A stretch of 64,000 nt of DNA from Chitinibacter bivalviorum (GCF_013403565.1 NZ_CP058627.1:2852001-2916000), one strand, 5' to 3'. Counted from the stretch's first letter, positions 18,369-26,647 are shown. Notes: generated by a model not told the origin, from the sequence alone. Translations and numbers: made by a program.

Positions 18369-18565
18369 TGATAAGAAGAAGATAGTAATAATAGATAAGG
18401 GCAAGCTAGGTCTGTGGATAAGTCATTTTCCACAATTAAAACAATATTTTACGTTATCCACAACCCAGTCTAGGGTTTTGGTATTGCCTGTGGGTAATTT
18501 GGTGGGGGTTTTGTCCACATCCGGGTTTGCCTATTTATCCACAACGCCAGATTTGTTTCTCCACA
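18369..18565. other. Cluster of DnaA-box-like 9-mers with adjacent trinucleotide tract (origin-like)
   Basis: The non-coding stretch between the TlpA-like gene and ylqF holds three perfect DnaA boxes: TGTGGATAA at 18413-18421, TTATCCACA at 18454-18462 and TTATCCACA at 18535-18543. Four more 9-mers have one mismatch: TTTTCCACA 18426-18434, TGTGGGTAA 18489-18497, TTGTCCACA 18511-18519 and TTCTCCACA 18557-18565. Left of the first box, after 18 bases, is TAGTAATAATAG at 18383-18394, matching the DnaA-trio pattern (3'-GAT/AAT-5' read away from the box), in a strongly AT-rich stretch. This is the architecture of a bacterial origin or of a DnaA-titrating/regulatory locus. No dnaA, dnaN, rpmH or mnmG gene lies beside it. 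Confidence 0.6.
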
Positions 18566-18606
18566 TGCCAAGTGGCTGATTTGATAAGACGTTTGTGAAT
18601 AAAGCG

Positions 18607-18612
18607 TATAAT
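18607..18612 (+). promoter_or_regulatory. Candidate -10 box of ylqF within an inverted repeat
   Basis: A perfect TATAAT lies 24 bases before the ylqF ATG and is flanked by AAAGCG (18601-18606) and CGCTTT (18615-18620), an inverted repeat that could be an operator. TTGATA at 18581-18586 could be the -35, but the 20-base spacing is longer than usual. Confidence 0.5.
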
Positions 18613-18636
18613 CGCGCTTTTTCTTGGGGGTGCATA

Positions 18637-19548
18637 ATGGCGATTCAGTGGTTTCCGGGGCATATGCATGTGGCTCGCAAGAAAGTGGCTGAGACTTTGG
18701 CCATCGTTGATGTCGTGATCGAGATCGTTGATGCGCGTATGCCTTTGTCGAGTAGCAATCCTATGATTGAAAAGCTACGTCAGCATCGTCAGCGGCCAGC
18801 TTTGAAAATTTTGAATAAAGCCGACTTGGCTGACCCTGCGCTCAATAAGGTGTGGTTGGAGTGGTTTCGAGCCCAACCGGGTACCGAAGCGATTTTGCTG
18901 GGTGAAGATAATAAGAAAGAAGCGCTCAAAAAAATCCCGCAACTGTGTTTGCGTTTAGCTCCGTTTCGCACTGGGGTGGAAAAACCTTTGCGTGCGATGA
19001 TTATGGGTATTCCGAATGTCGGTAAATCGACGCTGCTTAATACTCTGGCGCAGCGTAAAGTGGCCAAGGTGGCCGATACGCCGGGTGTGACCAAATCTCA
19101 GCAGCGGATTGAAACGCTGGGTGGGGTGATTTTGTACGATACGCCAGGTTTGATGTGGCCAAAAGTGGAGCACGAGCCATCTGGATTTCGATTGGCGCTG
19201 GGCGGCTCAATTGGTCGCAATGCCTACGATGAAGTTGAAGTGGCTTACTTTGCAATCGAGCAACTGAAAGAGCGTTATCCAGCGGCTTTGATGGCACGCT
19301 ATAAATTGCCTGATCTGAATGGTGAAGTGGAAGAGTTATTCCAGCGTATTGGCCGCAAGCGGGGCGCGGTCATGAGCGGTGGTGTGATTGATGAGCAAAA
19401 AACTGCGGATTTGATCATTACCGATTACCGAACCAAAGCGATTGGCCGGATGACGCTGGAAACGCCTGATGATTTTATCGGGGTGGATTTGGGTTCGGGT
19501 GAAGATGTACCGCCTGAAGCGGTTGAAAACGAAGAAGATGCAAATTAA
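18637..19548 (+). CDS. ylqF: Ribosome biogenesis GTPase YlqF/RbgA
   Basis: A 303-residue circularly permuted GTPase that helps late 50S subunit assembly. Starting at ATG 18637 (GGGGG ribosome site 7 bases upstream) gives the family opening MAIQWFPGHMHVARKKV; the frame is open for 14 more codons upstream, but that part is non-conserved and would cover the promoter. G motifs appear in permuted order: G4 NKAD (60-63), G1 GIPNVGKST (124-132), G3 DTPG. It is followed 172 bases downstream by the ZapB-like/ZapA genes. The upstream origin-like region sits directly before its promoter, which may place ylqF under DnaA influence (inference). Confidence 0.95.
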   Translation: MAIQWFPGHMHVARKKVAETLAIVDVVIEIVDARMPLSSSNPMIEKLRQHRQRPALKILNKADLADPALNKVWLEWFRAQPGTEAILLGEDNKKEALKKIPQLCLRLAPFRTGVEKPLRAMIMGIPNVGKSTLLNTLAQRKVAKVADTPGVTKSQQRIETLGGVILYDTPGLMWPKVEHEPSGFRLALGGSIGRNAYDEVEVAYFAIEQLKERYPAALMARYKLPDLNGEVEELFQRIGRKRGAVMSGGVIDEQKTADLIITDYRTKAIGRMTLETPDDFIGVDLGSGEDVPPEAVENEEDAN

Positions 19549-19720
19549 GGCGGCTATCGATATTTTGATGGGTATGGCTTTGAAATGCTTTTATGGATTG
19601 CTTCTTGTTTAAATACCTAGGGTATGTATTTTTGCTGATTAGCAAGTCTCGGTGCATGAGCGTGTTTTCACGAGAAAATAGCTTAATATTGCAGGGGTAC
19701 TTTGCAGATGGATGGTCGTT

Positions 19721-19921
19721 ATGGAAGCAGAATTGGGTAATTTGGAAGAAAAAGTGCGGCAGCTCGCTGACCTTTGTCGCCATTTACGCGATGAAAATCG
19801 CACCTTGCGGCAAGAGTTGCTGCAAACACAGCATGAAAATCAGCACTTAACGACCAAATTAGCCGGCACCAAAGAACGTGTCGCGACGATTTTGGCCAAG
19901 TTGCCGGAGGACATGGTATGA
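19721..19921 (+). CDS. ZapB-like coiled-coil protein (TIGR02449-type)
   Basis: A 66-residue, almost entirely coiled-coil protein (MEAELGNLEEKVRQLADLC onward; heptads of Leu and charged residues to about 55), matching in length and position the small proteins found just before zapA in many proteobacteria. These are thought to take part in FtsZ-ring organisation. Two in-frame ATGs exist, at 19712 and 19721; I prefer 19721 because GGATGG precedes it and the family usually starts near the acidic segment. It overlaps zapA by 4 bases (ATGG-TATGA region), which indicates coupled translation. Confidence 0.78.
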   Translation: MEAELGNLEEKVRQLADLCRHLRDENRTLRQELLQTQHENQHLTTKLAGTKERVATILAKLPEDMV

Positions 19922-20229
19922 GCGATGCGATCAAGCAGTTGGATATTTCGATTATGGGGCGCGAGTTTCGCGTCGCTTGCCCTGAAAGTGAAGAGGCCAC
20001 TTTATTGCAAGCGGTGCAGTTGCTCGATAATCGAATGCATGAGATTCGCGGCAATGGCAAAGTGATCGGTTTGGAGAAGATTGCGATCATGGCGGCACTC
20101 AATATGACGCATGAGTTTCTGCAGACCAAAGTCCCCGGTGGAATTGACATTGGTGCGTTTCAGCGTAGAATCGATGGCATGAATTCAACGATTGATGCGG
20201 TGTTGCAAGAGCAAACCGAGCTCTTCTAA
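19918..20229 (+). CDS. zapA: Cell division protein ZapA
   Basis: A 103-residue FtsZ-ring associated protein. The N-terminal globular part (KQLDISIMGREFRVACPESEEATLLQAVQLLDNRMHEI, broken here for length) and the following helix with IAIMAALNMTHEFL are typical of ZapA, which binds and bundles FtsZ and recruits ZapB. It overlaps the ZapB-like gene by 4 bases and is followed directly by the 6S RNA and fau, the conserved order in many gamma- and betaproteobacteria. Confidence 0.93.
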   Translation: MSDAIKQLDISIMGREFRVACPESEEATLLQAVQLLDNRMHEIRGNGKVIGLEKIAIMAALNMTHEFLQTKVPGGIDIGAFQRRIDGMNSTIDAVLQEQTELF

Positions 20230-20246
20230 GCATCAGTTGTACGCTT

Positions 20247-20441
20247 GCTTTCCTGCGGTGTTCGTGACGGCTCAGATTCTTTGAACCGATAAGCTGTATA
20301 GCATGTTTGCCGGGTCTCCCGACGCCTGTTGTGAGCATTCCCCAGTTTCGACTCGGATGAATGCACCTGATGGCATCGACTTGGCAGCGACTTGAACCAT
20401 TGGGTTCAAGATGCGAGTCGGAACGACATTCGCGGGAAGCC
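20247..20441 (+). ncRNA. ssrS: 6S RNA (SsrS)
   Basis: The region between zapA and fau fits 6S RNA, the promoter-mimic RNA that binds sigma-70 RNA polymerase. The ends can pair: GCTTTCCTGCGGTGTTCGT at about 20247-20265 against ACGACATTCGCGGGAAGC at 20423-20440. The hallmark CTTGAACC-ATTG-GGTTCAAG hairpin lies at about 20391-20410, and an open central bubble lies between the arms. Location (zapA-ssrS-fau) is the conserved one in Escherichia coli and relatives. A CCCCCCTCTTTTTT tract right after the RNA runs up to the fau start codon, so 6S 3' processing and fau expression are intertwined. End points are approximate (a few bases). Confidence 0.88.
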
Positions 20442-20453
20442 CCCCTCTTTTTT

Positions 20454-21062
20454 ATGCTTCAATCAAACCCCCCCACAAATCCTGAGCTAAGACGGCAACT
20501 ACGTCAGGCTCGTTTAGCGATTTCTCCAGTAGATCGACTTGCATCAGCTTGGTCCATTACGCGATCACAACCTATACTCAATCGCCTACGTCGCGGCAAA
20601 AAAATTGCGCTGTATGTTCCCGTGGGTGGTGAATTTCCAACTTGGCCTTTGATCTTGACCGCGCTGCATCGCGGGTGCCAGGTTTTCCTGCCGCAAACGC
20701 CGCAGCGAGGACGACAATTGCGCTTTGTTCGGCTGGATGCGCGTTCAAGCTGGAGTTTGGGCAAATTTAATATTCCAGTCCCCAACCACACTGAACAATG
20801 CAGGCCAAAAGATTTGGATACCGTATTTGTGCCTTTATTGGGGTTTGATCATCAATTGGCGCGAATGGGGCAGGGCGGCGGTTACTACGACAGCACTTTT
20901 GCGTTTCGCCGTCTGCGGCGAACTTGGCAACAGCCCAAATTAATTGGCCTTGCATTTCAGATTCAGCAGGTCGCTAATTTGCCCGTAAATACTTGGGATT
21001 TACGACTCGATGCGCTGCAAACTGAGTGCAACTATTTACACCCTGCTTTGCATCAAACTTAA
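20454..21062 (+). CDS. fau: 5-formyltetrahydrofolate cyclo-ligase
   Basis: A 202-residue enzyme that converts 5-formyl-THF to 5,10-methenyl-THF with ATP. The start is ATG 20454 (MLQSNPPTNPELRRQLRQAR); the frame continues upstream but lies inside the 6S RNA. Diagnostic parts are LRRQLRQARLAIS, the middle YVPVGGEFPTWPL and the ATP/folate-binding VPLLGFDHQLARMGQGGGYYD. No ribosome site is evident except the C/T-rich tract before the ATG, consistent with expression from the 6S transcript as in E. coli ygfA. Confidence 0.92.
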   Translation: MLQSNPPTNPELRRQLRQARLAISPVDRLASAWSITRSQPILNRLRRGKKIALYVPVGGEFPTWPLILTALHRGCQVFLPQTPQRGRQLRFVRLDARSSWSLGKFNIPVPNHTEQCRPKDLDTVFVPLLGFDHQLARMGQGGGYYDSTFAFRRLRRTWQQPKLIGLAFQIQQVANLPVNTWDLRLDALQTECNYLHPALHQT

Positions 21063-21177
21063 TCTCAATACTGGTTATTCCGCAGGTACAGGTGTCAGAA
21101 AGTTGGCTATGATGATCACATAGTTTTTGTTTTTAGCTGTGAACCGATTTACATACCAATTTTTAGAAGAGGTCAAA

Positions 21178-21453
21178 ATGGCTGCCATTGTTTCTTCCCC
21201 AGTGAGTATCGTTAACGCCACCGGTCTGCACGCTCGTCCAGCTGCGAATGTAGTGAATGTAGCGAAACAATATCAATCGGATATCAAATTGGTGTTTAAG
21301 GCGATTGAAGCTAACGCCAAATCAGTGGTGTCGGTGATGGGTTTGGACGTTAGCCTAGGTGACAAAATCCAGATCAAGGCCGATGGCCCCGATGCTCAGG
21401 CAGCGATTACTGCCCTGACTCAGGTTATTTCTTCTGGCTGCGGCGAAAAGTAA
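21178..21453 (+). CDS. ptsH: HPr phosphocarrier protein
   Basis: A 91-residue HPr. I start at ATG 21178 with an AGAGG ribosome site upstream; the open frame further 5' lacks conservation. The phosphorylatable His is in NATGLHARPAANVV; the region around the regulatory Ser is NAKSVVSVMGL. It is very similar to the HPr domain inside the fusion protein encoded next (shared QSDIKLV, EANAKSVV and GPDA segments), which points to duplication. It has its own terminator, so it can be made apart from the downstream PTS genes. Confidence 0.95.
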   Translation: MAAIVSSPVSIVNATGLHARPAANVVNVAKQYQSDIKLVFKAIEANAKSVVSVMGLDVSLGDKIQIKADGPDAQAAITALTQVISSGCGEK

Positions 21454-21466
21454 TCGTCGGCCAATC

Positions 21467-21494
21467 AAAAAAGGGTAGCTTGCTGCCCTTTTTT
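21467..21494 (+). terminator. Intrinsic terminator of ptsH
   Basis: AAAAAAGGGTAGC and GCTGCCCTTTTTT pair with one G-U, giving a stem followed by a T-tract 13 bases after the HPr stop codon. Confidence 0.9.
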
Positions 21495-21769
21495 GTTTAT
21501 CAGCGCTTCTGTAAATCAAAATAATGAATTGTAAATTTAAGTAATAAGCCTGCCATTACATGTATTTAATCTGATAACAGACAATTTTTCGCCTGTTTGA
21601 TTCACGCACAATGCAGTCCTTTCGAAGAGCAAATGCAGCTATTGTGTAATTGTTGGCAGTAAATATCGCTACAATTTACGTCATGCCGCTGGAATATCCT
21701 ATTAAACTAGGTTCCATAGAATATCGAACACGCTATTAGCCAGATATCGCACAAAAAACGAGGTAAATT
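21495..21769 (+). promoter_or_regulatory. Upstream region of the PTS fusion gene
   Basis: About 275 bases with no gene. It must hold the promoter of the IIA-HPr-EI gene. TACAAT at 21670-21675 is a possible -10 without a convincing -35. GAATATC occurs twice (about 21692 and 21719) around an imperfect CCTA-TTAAAC-TAGG palindrome, a possible operator. CGAGG (21761 area) is the ribosome site. Confidence 0.35.
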
Positions 21770-24313
21770 ATGTCGAGCAACCCTGTGACCCAGATTGAAC
21801 TTAAAGCACCCTTATCAGGGGTGATGGTGCCTTTGGAAAAAGTGCCTGATCCTGTTTTTGCCCAAAAAATGGTTGGCGATGGGATCTCGATTGATCCAAC
21901 CAGCAATGTTTTGCTGGCACCATTAACAGGTAAAGTAACTCAGCTGCACTCGGCAAAACACGCGGTTACGATTACTGCACCCTGCGGGATCGAAGTATTA
22001 ATGCACATCGGTCTGGATACGGTGATGCTGAAAGGGCATGGTTTTACGGCCAAAGTAAAAGAGGGTGACATCGTGGATGTCGGCCAGCCCTTGATTGAAT
22101 TTGATATGGATTTGGTTGCTCGCAAGGCAGTTTCTTTGCTCACGCAAATTGTTATCACCAACAGTGATCAAGTTAGCCAATTTACGCCAGCCACCGGTTT
22201 GGTGCAGGCGGGAAAAAACACTGCGCTGACTTTGCAATTAGCGGCGGGTGCCGCAGCGGCCACGGCCACAACTGGCCCGTCGGGCGAAGCTTATTCTGAC
22301 CCCATCAAAGTACCAAACCACACAGGTTTGCATGCTCGTCCTTCAGCGGTGTTGGTCAACGCTGCAAAAACTTATCAATCAGATATTAAATTGGTCCGTG
22401 CTGGTAGTGAGGCCAATGCCAAATCCGTGGTAGCCATCATGGGCTTGGAAGTACAACACGGTGACGAAATTCGCGTCCGTGCTGCTGGCCCAGATGCGGC
22501 GGCGGCTGTGAAAGCATTGTCAGAATTAATTCAAACAGGTTGCGGTGAAGACATTGGTGGCCCAGTGCCCAAAAATAAACCTGCACCGTTGAATATTAAA
22601 ACGGCAAAACCACAGCCAAAATCGACAGATCCTAATGTATTGAGCGGTGTGTCAGCTTCACCGGGTTTGGCGGTCGGTAATGTGTTTCATGTGAAACAAG
22701 AAGAAATATCTGTCGTTGAAAAAGGTGAAGATCAGCACGTTGAAAAACGTCGCCTCGATAAAGCGTTGAAAGACGCTCACCTGCAATTGGAAAGCCTAAA
22801 AGCTGAAATCTCTGATGCCAGCAAAGCCGAGATTTTTGCGGCTCACCAAGAATTGCTGGAAGACCCAGACTTGCTGGCGATTGCGATTGCCAATATCGGC
22901 AAGGACAAGAGCGCTGCCTTTGCGTGGAAAGTGGCATTCAATACCTATGCAGACAAATTGGCCGGCTTGAAAAATGAAGTCTTGGCGGGTCGCGCGAATG
23001 ACATCCGTGACGTGGGTCGTCGTGTGCTGCGTTTAATAGCAGGGATCGAAGAAGCGGCAATGGTGGTGCCAGAAAACGCCATCTTGATCGCCGAAGAACT
23101 CACGCCATCTGATACGGCGAGTATGGATCGCACCAAAGTATTGGGTTTCTGCACCACCGGTGGTGGTGCAACCAGCCACGTCGCTATTTTGGCACGCTCA
23201 CTTAATATCCCTGCAATCTGCGGTATTGACGAAGATGTCATGCAATTGGCCAATGGCACGCCTGTGATCTTGGATGGTACACGCGGCACATTGCGCAAAA
23301 ACCCATCGACCGCTGAAGTGGCTGCGATTCGCGAAAAACAAGCGACGCAAGCGACCAAGCGTGCGGCCGAAATGGCGGCAGCGTTTGAGCCTGCGGTGAC
23401 CAAAGATGGTACGCATGTGGAAGTCGTTGCCAATATCGGTGGTTTGGACGACGCAGTTGAAGGGGTGAAATTGGGCAGTGAAGGTGTGGGTCTGCTGCGC
23501 AGTGAGTTCCTGTACCTAGAGCGTACCGACGCGCCAACGGAAGAAGAACAAAGCCAGATTTATATCGACATCGCTAAAGCCTTGGGCAATGACAAAACGT
23601 TTGTCGTACGTACCCTCGATGTGGGCGGTGATAAACCATTGGCTTACTTGCCAATGCCAGTCGAAGAAAATCCATTCCTCGGTATCCGTGGTGTGCGTTT
23701 GTGCTTGGCTGAGCCAGAAATTCTGCATACCCAAGTTCGTGCGGTATTGCGTTCAGCACCGTATTCAAAATTGGCCATCATGTTCCCCATGATTACCAGC
23801 TTGGAAGAAGTGCGGGAAGTAAAACGCGTGGTCGCCGAAGAAAAAGCGGCGTTGGGTATTACGCAAGACGTGCAAGTCGGCATTATGGTTGAAGTGCCTG
23901 CCACTGCCGTGATGGCCGAGCAATTTGCGCGCGAAGTCGATTTCTTCTCGATCGGTACCAACGATTTAACGCAATACACTTTGGCGATGGATCGCGGTCA
24001 CCCGAAACTGGCTAAGCAAGCCGACGTGATGCATCCAGGCGTATTGAATCTGATCAATATGACGGTGCAAGGCGCGCATAAACACGGCAAGTGGGTAGGT
24101 GTATGCGGTGGTATCGCGTCTGATCCAATGGCAATTCCATTATTGCTGGGTATCGGTGTGGATGAATTGTCGGCCAGCGTGCCAACGATTCCTGCGATCA
24201 AAGCTTTGGTTCGCACTTTGGATAAAGCTGAATGCCAGAAATTGGCGGCTGAAGTATTGCAGCTAGGCACTGCCGCTGAAGTTCGTGCGCGCTTGTCGCA
24301 ATTGGTTGATTAA
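21770..24313 (+). CDS. nagF: PTS multiphosphoryl transfer protein, IIA(Glc type)-HPr-EI fusion
   Basis: An 847-residue fusion that carries a phosphate from PEP to a sugar permease. Domains: IIA of the glucose/GlcNAc class (about 1-155) with phospho-His79 in VLMHIGLD; HPr (about 172-262) with His188 in TGLHARPS; a Pro/Lys-rich linker; and Enzyme I (about 288-845) with phospho-His470 in GGGATSHVAILA and the PEP-binding tail containing GVCGGIASDP. The same architecture is known as NagF in Pseudomonas aeruginosa, acting with NagE on N-acetylglucosamine. Co-location with the IIBC gene here supports this. GlcNAc is my preferred substrate; glucose is the alternative. It is followed after 11 bases by the Cys-less IIB-like gene. 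Confidence 0.92.
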   Translation: MSSNPVTQIELKAPLSGVMVPLEKVPDPVFAQKMVGDGISIDPTSNVLLAPLTGKVTQLHSAKHAVTITAPCGIEVLMHIGLDTVMLKGHGFTAKVKEGDIVDVGQPLIEFDMDLVARKAVSLLTQIVITNSDQVSQFTPATGLVQAGKNTALTLQLAAGAAAATATTGPSGEAYSDPIKVPNHTGLHARPSAVLVNAAKTYQSDIKLVRAGSEANAKSVVAIMGLEVQHGDEIRVRAAGPDAAAAVKALSELIQTGCGEDIGGPVPKNKPAPLNIKTAKPQPKSTDPNVLSGVSASPGLAVGNVFHVKQEEISVVEKGEDQHVEKRRLDKALKDAHLQLESLKAEISDASKAEIFAAHQELLEDPDLLAIAIANIGKDKSAAFAWKVAFNTYADKLAGLKNEVLAGRANDIRDVGRRVLRLIAGIEEAAMVVPENAILIAEELTPSDTASMDRTKVLGFCTTGGGATSHVAILARSLNIPAICGIDEDVMQLANGTPVILDGTRGTLRKNPSTAEVAAIREKQATQATKRAAEMAAAFEPAVTKDGTHVEVVANIGGLDDAVEGVKLGSEGVGLLRSEFLYLERTDAPTEEEQSQIYIDIAKALGNDKTFVVRTLDVGGDKPLAYLPMPVEENPFLGIRGVRLCLAEPEILHTQVRAVLRSAPYSKLAIMFPMITSLEEVREVKRVVAEEKAALGITQDVQVGIMVEVPATAVMAEQFAREVDFFSIGTNDLTQYTLAMDRGHPKLAKQADVMHPGVLNLINMTVQGAHKHGKWVGVCGGIASDPMAIPLLLGIGVDELSASVPTIPAIKALVRTLDKAECQKLAAEVLQLGTAAEVRARLSQLVD

Positions 24314-24324
24314 GGAAAATTCAA

Positions 24325-24672
24325 ATGGTAATGATGGTCATTGTGTTTCTGGCGGGCTTGATTATTGGTGTGGGTGTCGGTATGTCGATGCGTAAAGCCC
24401 CCGCTGCTCAGCCCGTTGTGCAGCAAGCGCCGGTGAAAGCGGTCGCACAAACAGCTACCTCAGACAGTGCGGTGCAGGCAGCATGGTTGCCAGCGCTGGG
24501 TGGTGCTGGCAATGTGAAAGAAGCTGAGGCTATTGCTGCAACTCGGGTGCGCGTGACATTGCTCGATGGCGCCAAGCTCAATGAGTCGGCTCTAAAGCAG
24601 GCCGGGGTGCAAGCCGTTGCGGCAATTAATGCGCAAGTGTTTCATTTGATTGTGGGTCCAAAAGTAGCCTGA
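24325..24672 (+). CDS. Membrane-anchored IIB-like protein without the catalytic Cys
   Basis: A 115-residue protein: an N-terminal membrane helix (about 2-20, MVMMVIVFLAGLIIGVGVG), an Ala/Pro/Gln-rich linker (25-50) and a C-terminal domain (52-115) resembling the PTS IIB domain of the glucose class (WLPALGGAGNVKEAEAIAATRVRVTLLD). Where IIB has the phosphorylated Cys (DACITRLR in the neighbour permease) this protein has Ala71 (AIAATRVR), so it cannot be phosphorylated in the usual way. A very similar Cys-less domain is fused to the end of the permease. It may be a regulatory or decoy partner. It is 11 bases after nagF and ended by a strong terminator. Confidence 0.8.
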   Translation: MVMMVIVFLAGLIIGVGVGMSMRKAPAAQPVVQQAPVKAVAQTATSDSAVQAAWLPALGGAGNVKEAEAIAATRVRVTLLDGAKLNESALKQAGVQAVAAINAQVFHLIVGPKVA

Positions 24673-24677
24673 TCAGG

Positions 24678-24709
24678 AAAAAACCCACTCATTGCAGTGG
24701 GTTTTTTTT
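24678..24709 (+). terminator. Intrinsic terminator after the IIB-like gene
   Basis: A perfect 12-bp stem AAAAAACCCACT / AGTGGGTTTTTT with a six-base loop and T-tract separates nagF and the IIB-like gene from the permease gene. Confidence 0.93.
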
Positions 24710-24859
24710 GATCTAGATCAAAATACCCATATGGGGTAAATCCCGCTAATCCTTTTACCTTATTGTTTGTAGTTACATACCCAAGATAGATTATTGGCAT
24801 TGTTTTAAGAAATTCATAAGTTGGCCAATTGGTTCGACCGGAAACTCAGGAGAAAGTCG

Positions 24860-26596
24860 ATGTTTAAAAATGCTTTTGCAGTGTTACAGCAAATTGGTAA
24901 AGCACTGATGCTGCCCGTTGCCGTCCTACCGGTGGCAGGTTTGTTATTGGGGATCGGTGCTTCTCATTTCTCATTCATTCCAACCATCGTCTCGCAATTG
25001 ATGGAGGCGGGCGGGGGCGCAATTTTCGGGCATCTGCCTTTGATTTTTGCCATTGGTGTGGCATTGGGTTTAACTGAAAACGACGGTGTGGCGGCAATTG
25101 CTGCCAGTGTGGGCTTTGTAGTGCTCTTGGCCACGATGGGCGTGATGGCGCCGGTCATGGGTGTTGAGCCTGCGACCGTGATGGGCATGAAATCAATGGA
25201 AACCGGCGTATTCGGCGGCATTATCATTGGTGGCGTGGCTGCGACCTTATTCAATAAATACTACCGCATTGAATTGCCACCTTATCTGGGCTTCTTTGCT
25301 GGTAAACGTTTCGTGCCAATTGCCACGGGCGTGGTGGCGATTTTTGTCGGTGTGATCATGTCTTTGATCTGGCCTCCGATCCAAGGCGCGATTAACACCT
25401 TCTCGCAATGGGCTGCGCATTCTGATCCACGGATGGCGGCAACGGTTTACGGCTTTGTGGAACGGATGTTGATTCCTTTTGGTTTGCACCATATCTGGAA
25501 TGTACCGTTCTTCTTTGAAATCGGCTCTTTCACCAATACAGCTGGCAAAGTAGTCCACGGTGATATTGCCCGCTTCTTTGCTGGCGACCCTACGGCAGGT
25601 ATTTTGTCGGGCGCATTTTTCTTCAAAATGTTTGGTTTGCCAGCGGCCGCTATTGCGATTTGGCATACGGCCAAGCCTGAAAATAAAGTCATGGTCGGCG
25701 GGATTATGATTTCAGCGGCGCTGACGTCATTTCTGACTGGGATTACCGAGCCAATTGAATTTGCGTTTATGTTTGTAGCGCCAGTGTTATACGTTATCCA
25801 TGCATTCTTGGCTGCGTCTGGGCAATTTATCGCCAATACGCTGGATATGCACATGGGCTTTACCTTCTCGCAAGGTGGGATCGACTTCCTGATCTTTAAT
25901 GCCTTTGGTGTGTACGCTAAAAACTGGTGGTATGTACTGATCATTGGCCCAATCTATGCCGCGATTTACTACAGCGTATTCCGTTTTGTAATTACCAAAT
26001 GGAATCTGAAAACCCCTGGTCGCGAAGATGAAAGCGCTGAAGATGCTATTGCTGGTGTGAGTGGCTCAGGCATGGCGCATGATTTAGTCTTGGCATTTGG
26101 TGGCGCTGGCAATATCAAATCACTGGATGCATGTATCACTCGTCTGCGCATTTCGGTTGAAGATGTTGCGAAAGTCGACCAAGCCAAACTGAAAGCCTTG
26201 GGTGCAGCTGGTGTGATGCAAGTGGGTAACAATATGCAGGCAATTTTTGGTACTCGCTCAGAAAATCTGAAAACGGATATGTCTGAATACATCAAAGCTG
26301 GCGGCGGCCATACCGCGGTTGCGGCAGCAACTTCACCAGCAAGCAAACCTGCTGCAGTGGCCAAACAGGCGAGCAACCCCGCTTTATTGGCAGCTCTCGG
26401 CGGTAAAGCCAATATTCGCAATGTGTCGCCACTGGCGGTAACTCGGGTGCGCGTTGAATTAGTTGATTCGAAATTGCTCAATGTCGATGCTTTAAAAGCA
26501 CAAGGCGTAGAAGGTGTTGCACCTTTGGCCGATGGCGTGGTGCATTTGATTGTGGGGGCGGATCAGGCTGAACAAGTGGCGGGTTCCTTGCTCTGA
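24860..26596 (+). CDS. nagE: PTS IIBC permease, GlcNAc/glucose class, with an extra Cys-less IIB domain
   Basis: A 578-residue sugar permease. ATG 24860 has an AGGAG ribosome site; the frame upstream to 24821 is not needed. A IIC membrane domain (about 1-375; [32 protein letters not shown]) is followed by a IIB domain (about 400-475) with phospho-Cys425 in [12 protein letters not shown], then an Ala-rich linker and a second IIB-like domain (about 505-575) in which the Cys position is Ala526 ([11 protein letters not shown]). The extra domain closely resembles the neighbouring membrane-anchored protein, including the shared nucleotide stretch ACTCGGGTGCGCGT. With NagF it should import and phosphorylate GlcNAc, or glucose. 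Confidence 0.9.
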   Translation: MFKNAFAVLQQIGKALMLPVAVLPVAGLLLGIGASHFSFIPTIVSQLMEAGGGAIFGHLPLIFAIGVALGLTENDGVAAIAASVGFVVLLATMGVMAPVMGVEPATVMGMKSMETGVFGGIIIGGVAATLFNKYYRIELPPYLGFFAGKRFVPIATGVVAIFVGVIMSLIWPPIQGAINTFSQWAAHSDPRMAATVYGFVERMLIPFGLHHIWNVPFFFEIGSFTNTAGKVVHGDIARFFAGDPTAGILSGAFFFKMFGLPAAAIAIWHTAKPENKVMVGGIMISAALTSFLTGITEPIEFAFMFVAPVLYVIHAFLAASGQFIANTLDMHMGFTFSQGGIDFLIFNAFGVYAKNWWYVLIIGPIYAAIYYSVFRFVITKWNLKTPGREDESAEDAIAGVSGSGMAHDLVLAFGGAGNIKSLDACITRLRISVEDVAKVDQAKLKALGAAGVMQVGNNMQAIFGTRSENLKTDMSEYIKAGGGHTAVAAATSPASKPAAVAKQASNPALLAALGGKANIRNVSPLAVTRVRVELVDSKLLNVDALKAQGVEGVAPLADGVVHLIVGADQAEQVAGSLL

Positions 26597-26618
26597 GTCG
26601 TATTCGCGAGATAAAACG

Positions 26619-26647
26619 AAGCCCATTGCTTTGCAATGGGCTTTTTT
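26619..26647 (+). terminator. Intrinsic terminator of nagE
   Basis: A perfect 11-bp stem AAGCCCATTGC / GCAATGGGCTT, loop TTT and a T-tract follow the permease gene. Confidence 0.93.

Noticed and set aside
20361-20453. The longer fau reading frame beginning 93 bases upstream
   Set aside because: That extension lies inside the 6S RNA and is not conserved in the enzyme family; ATG 20454 fits better.
24821-24859. A start for the PTS permease 13 codons upstream
   Set aside because: The AGGAG site and the family N-terminus [10 protein letters not shown] both support ATG 24860.
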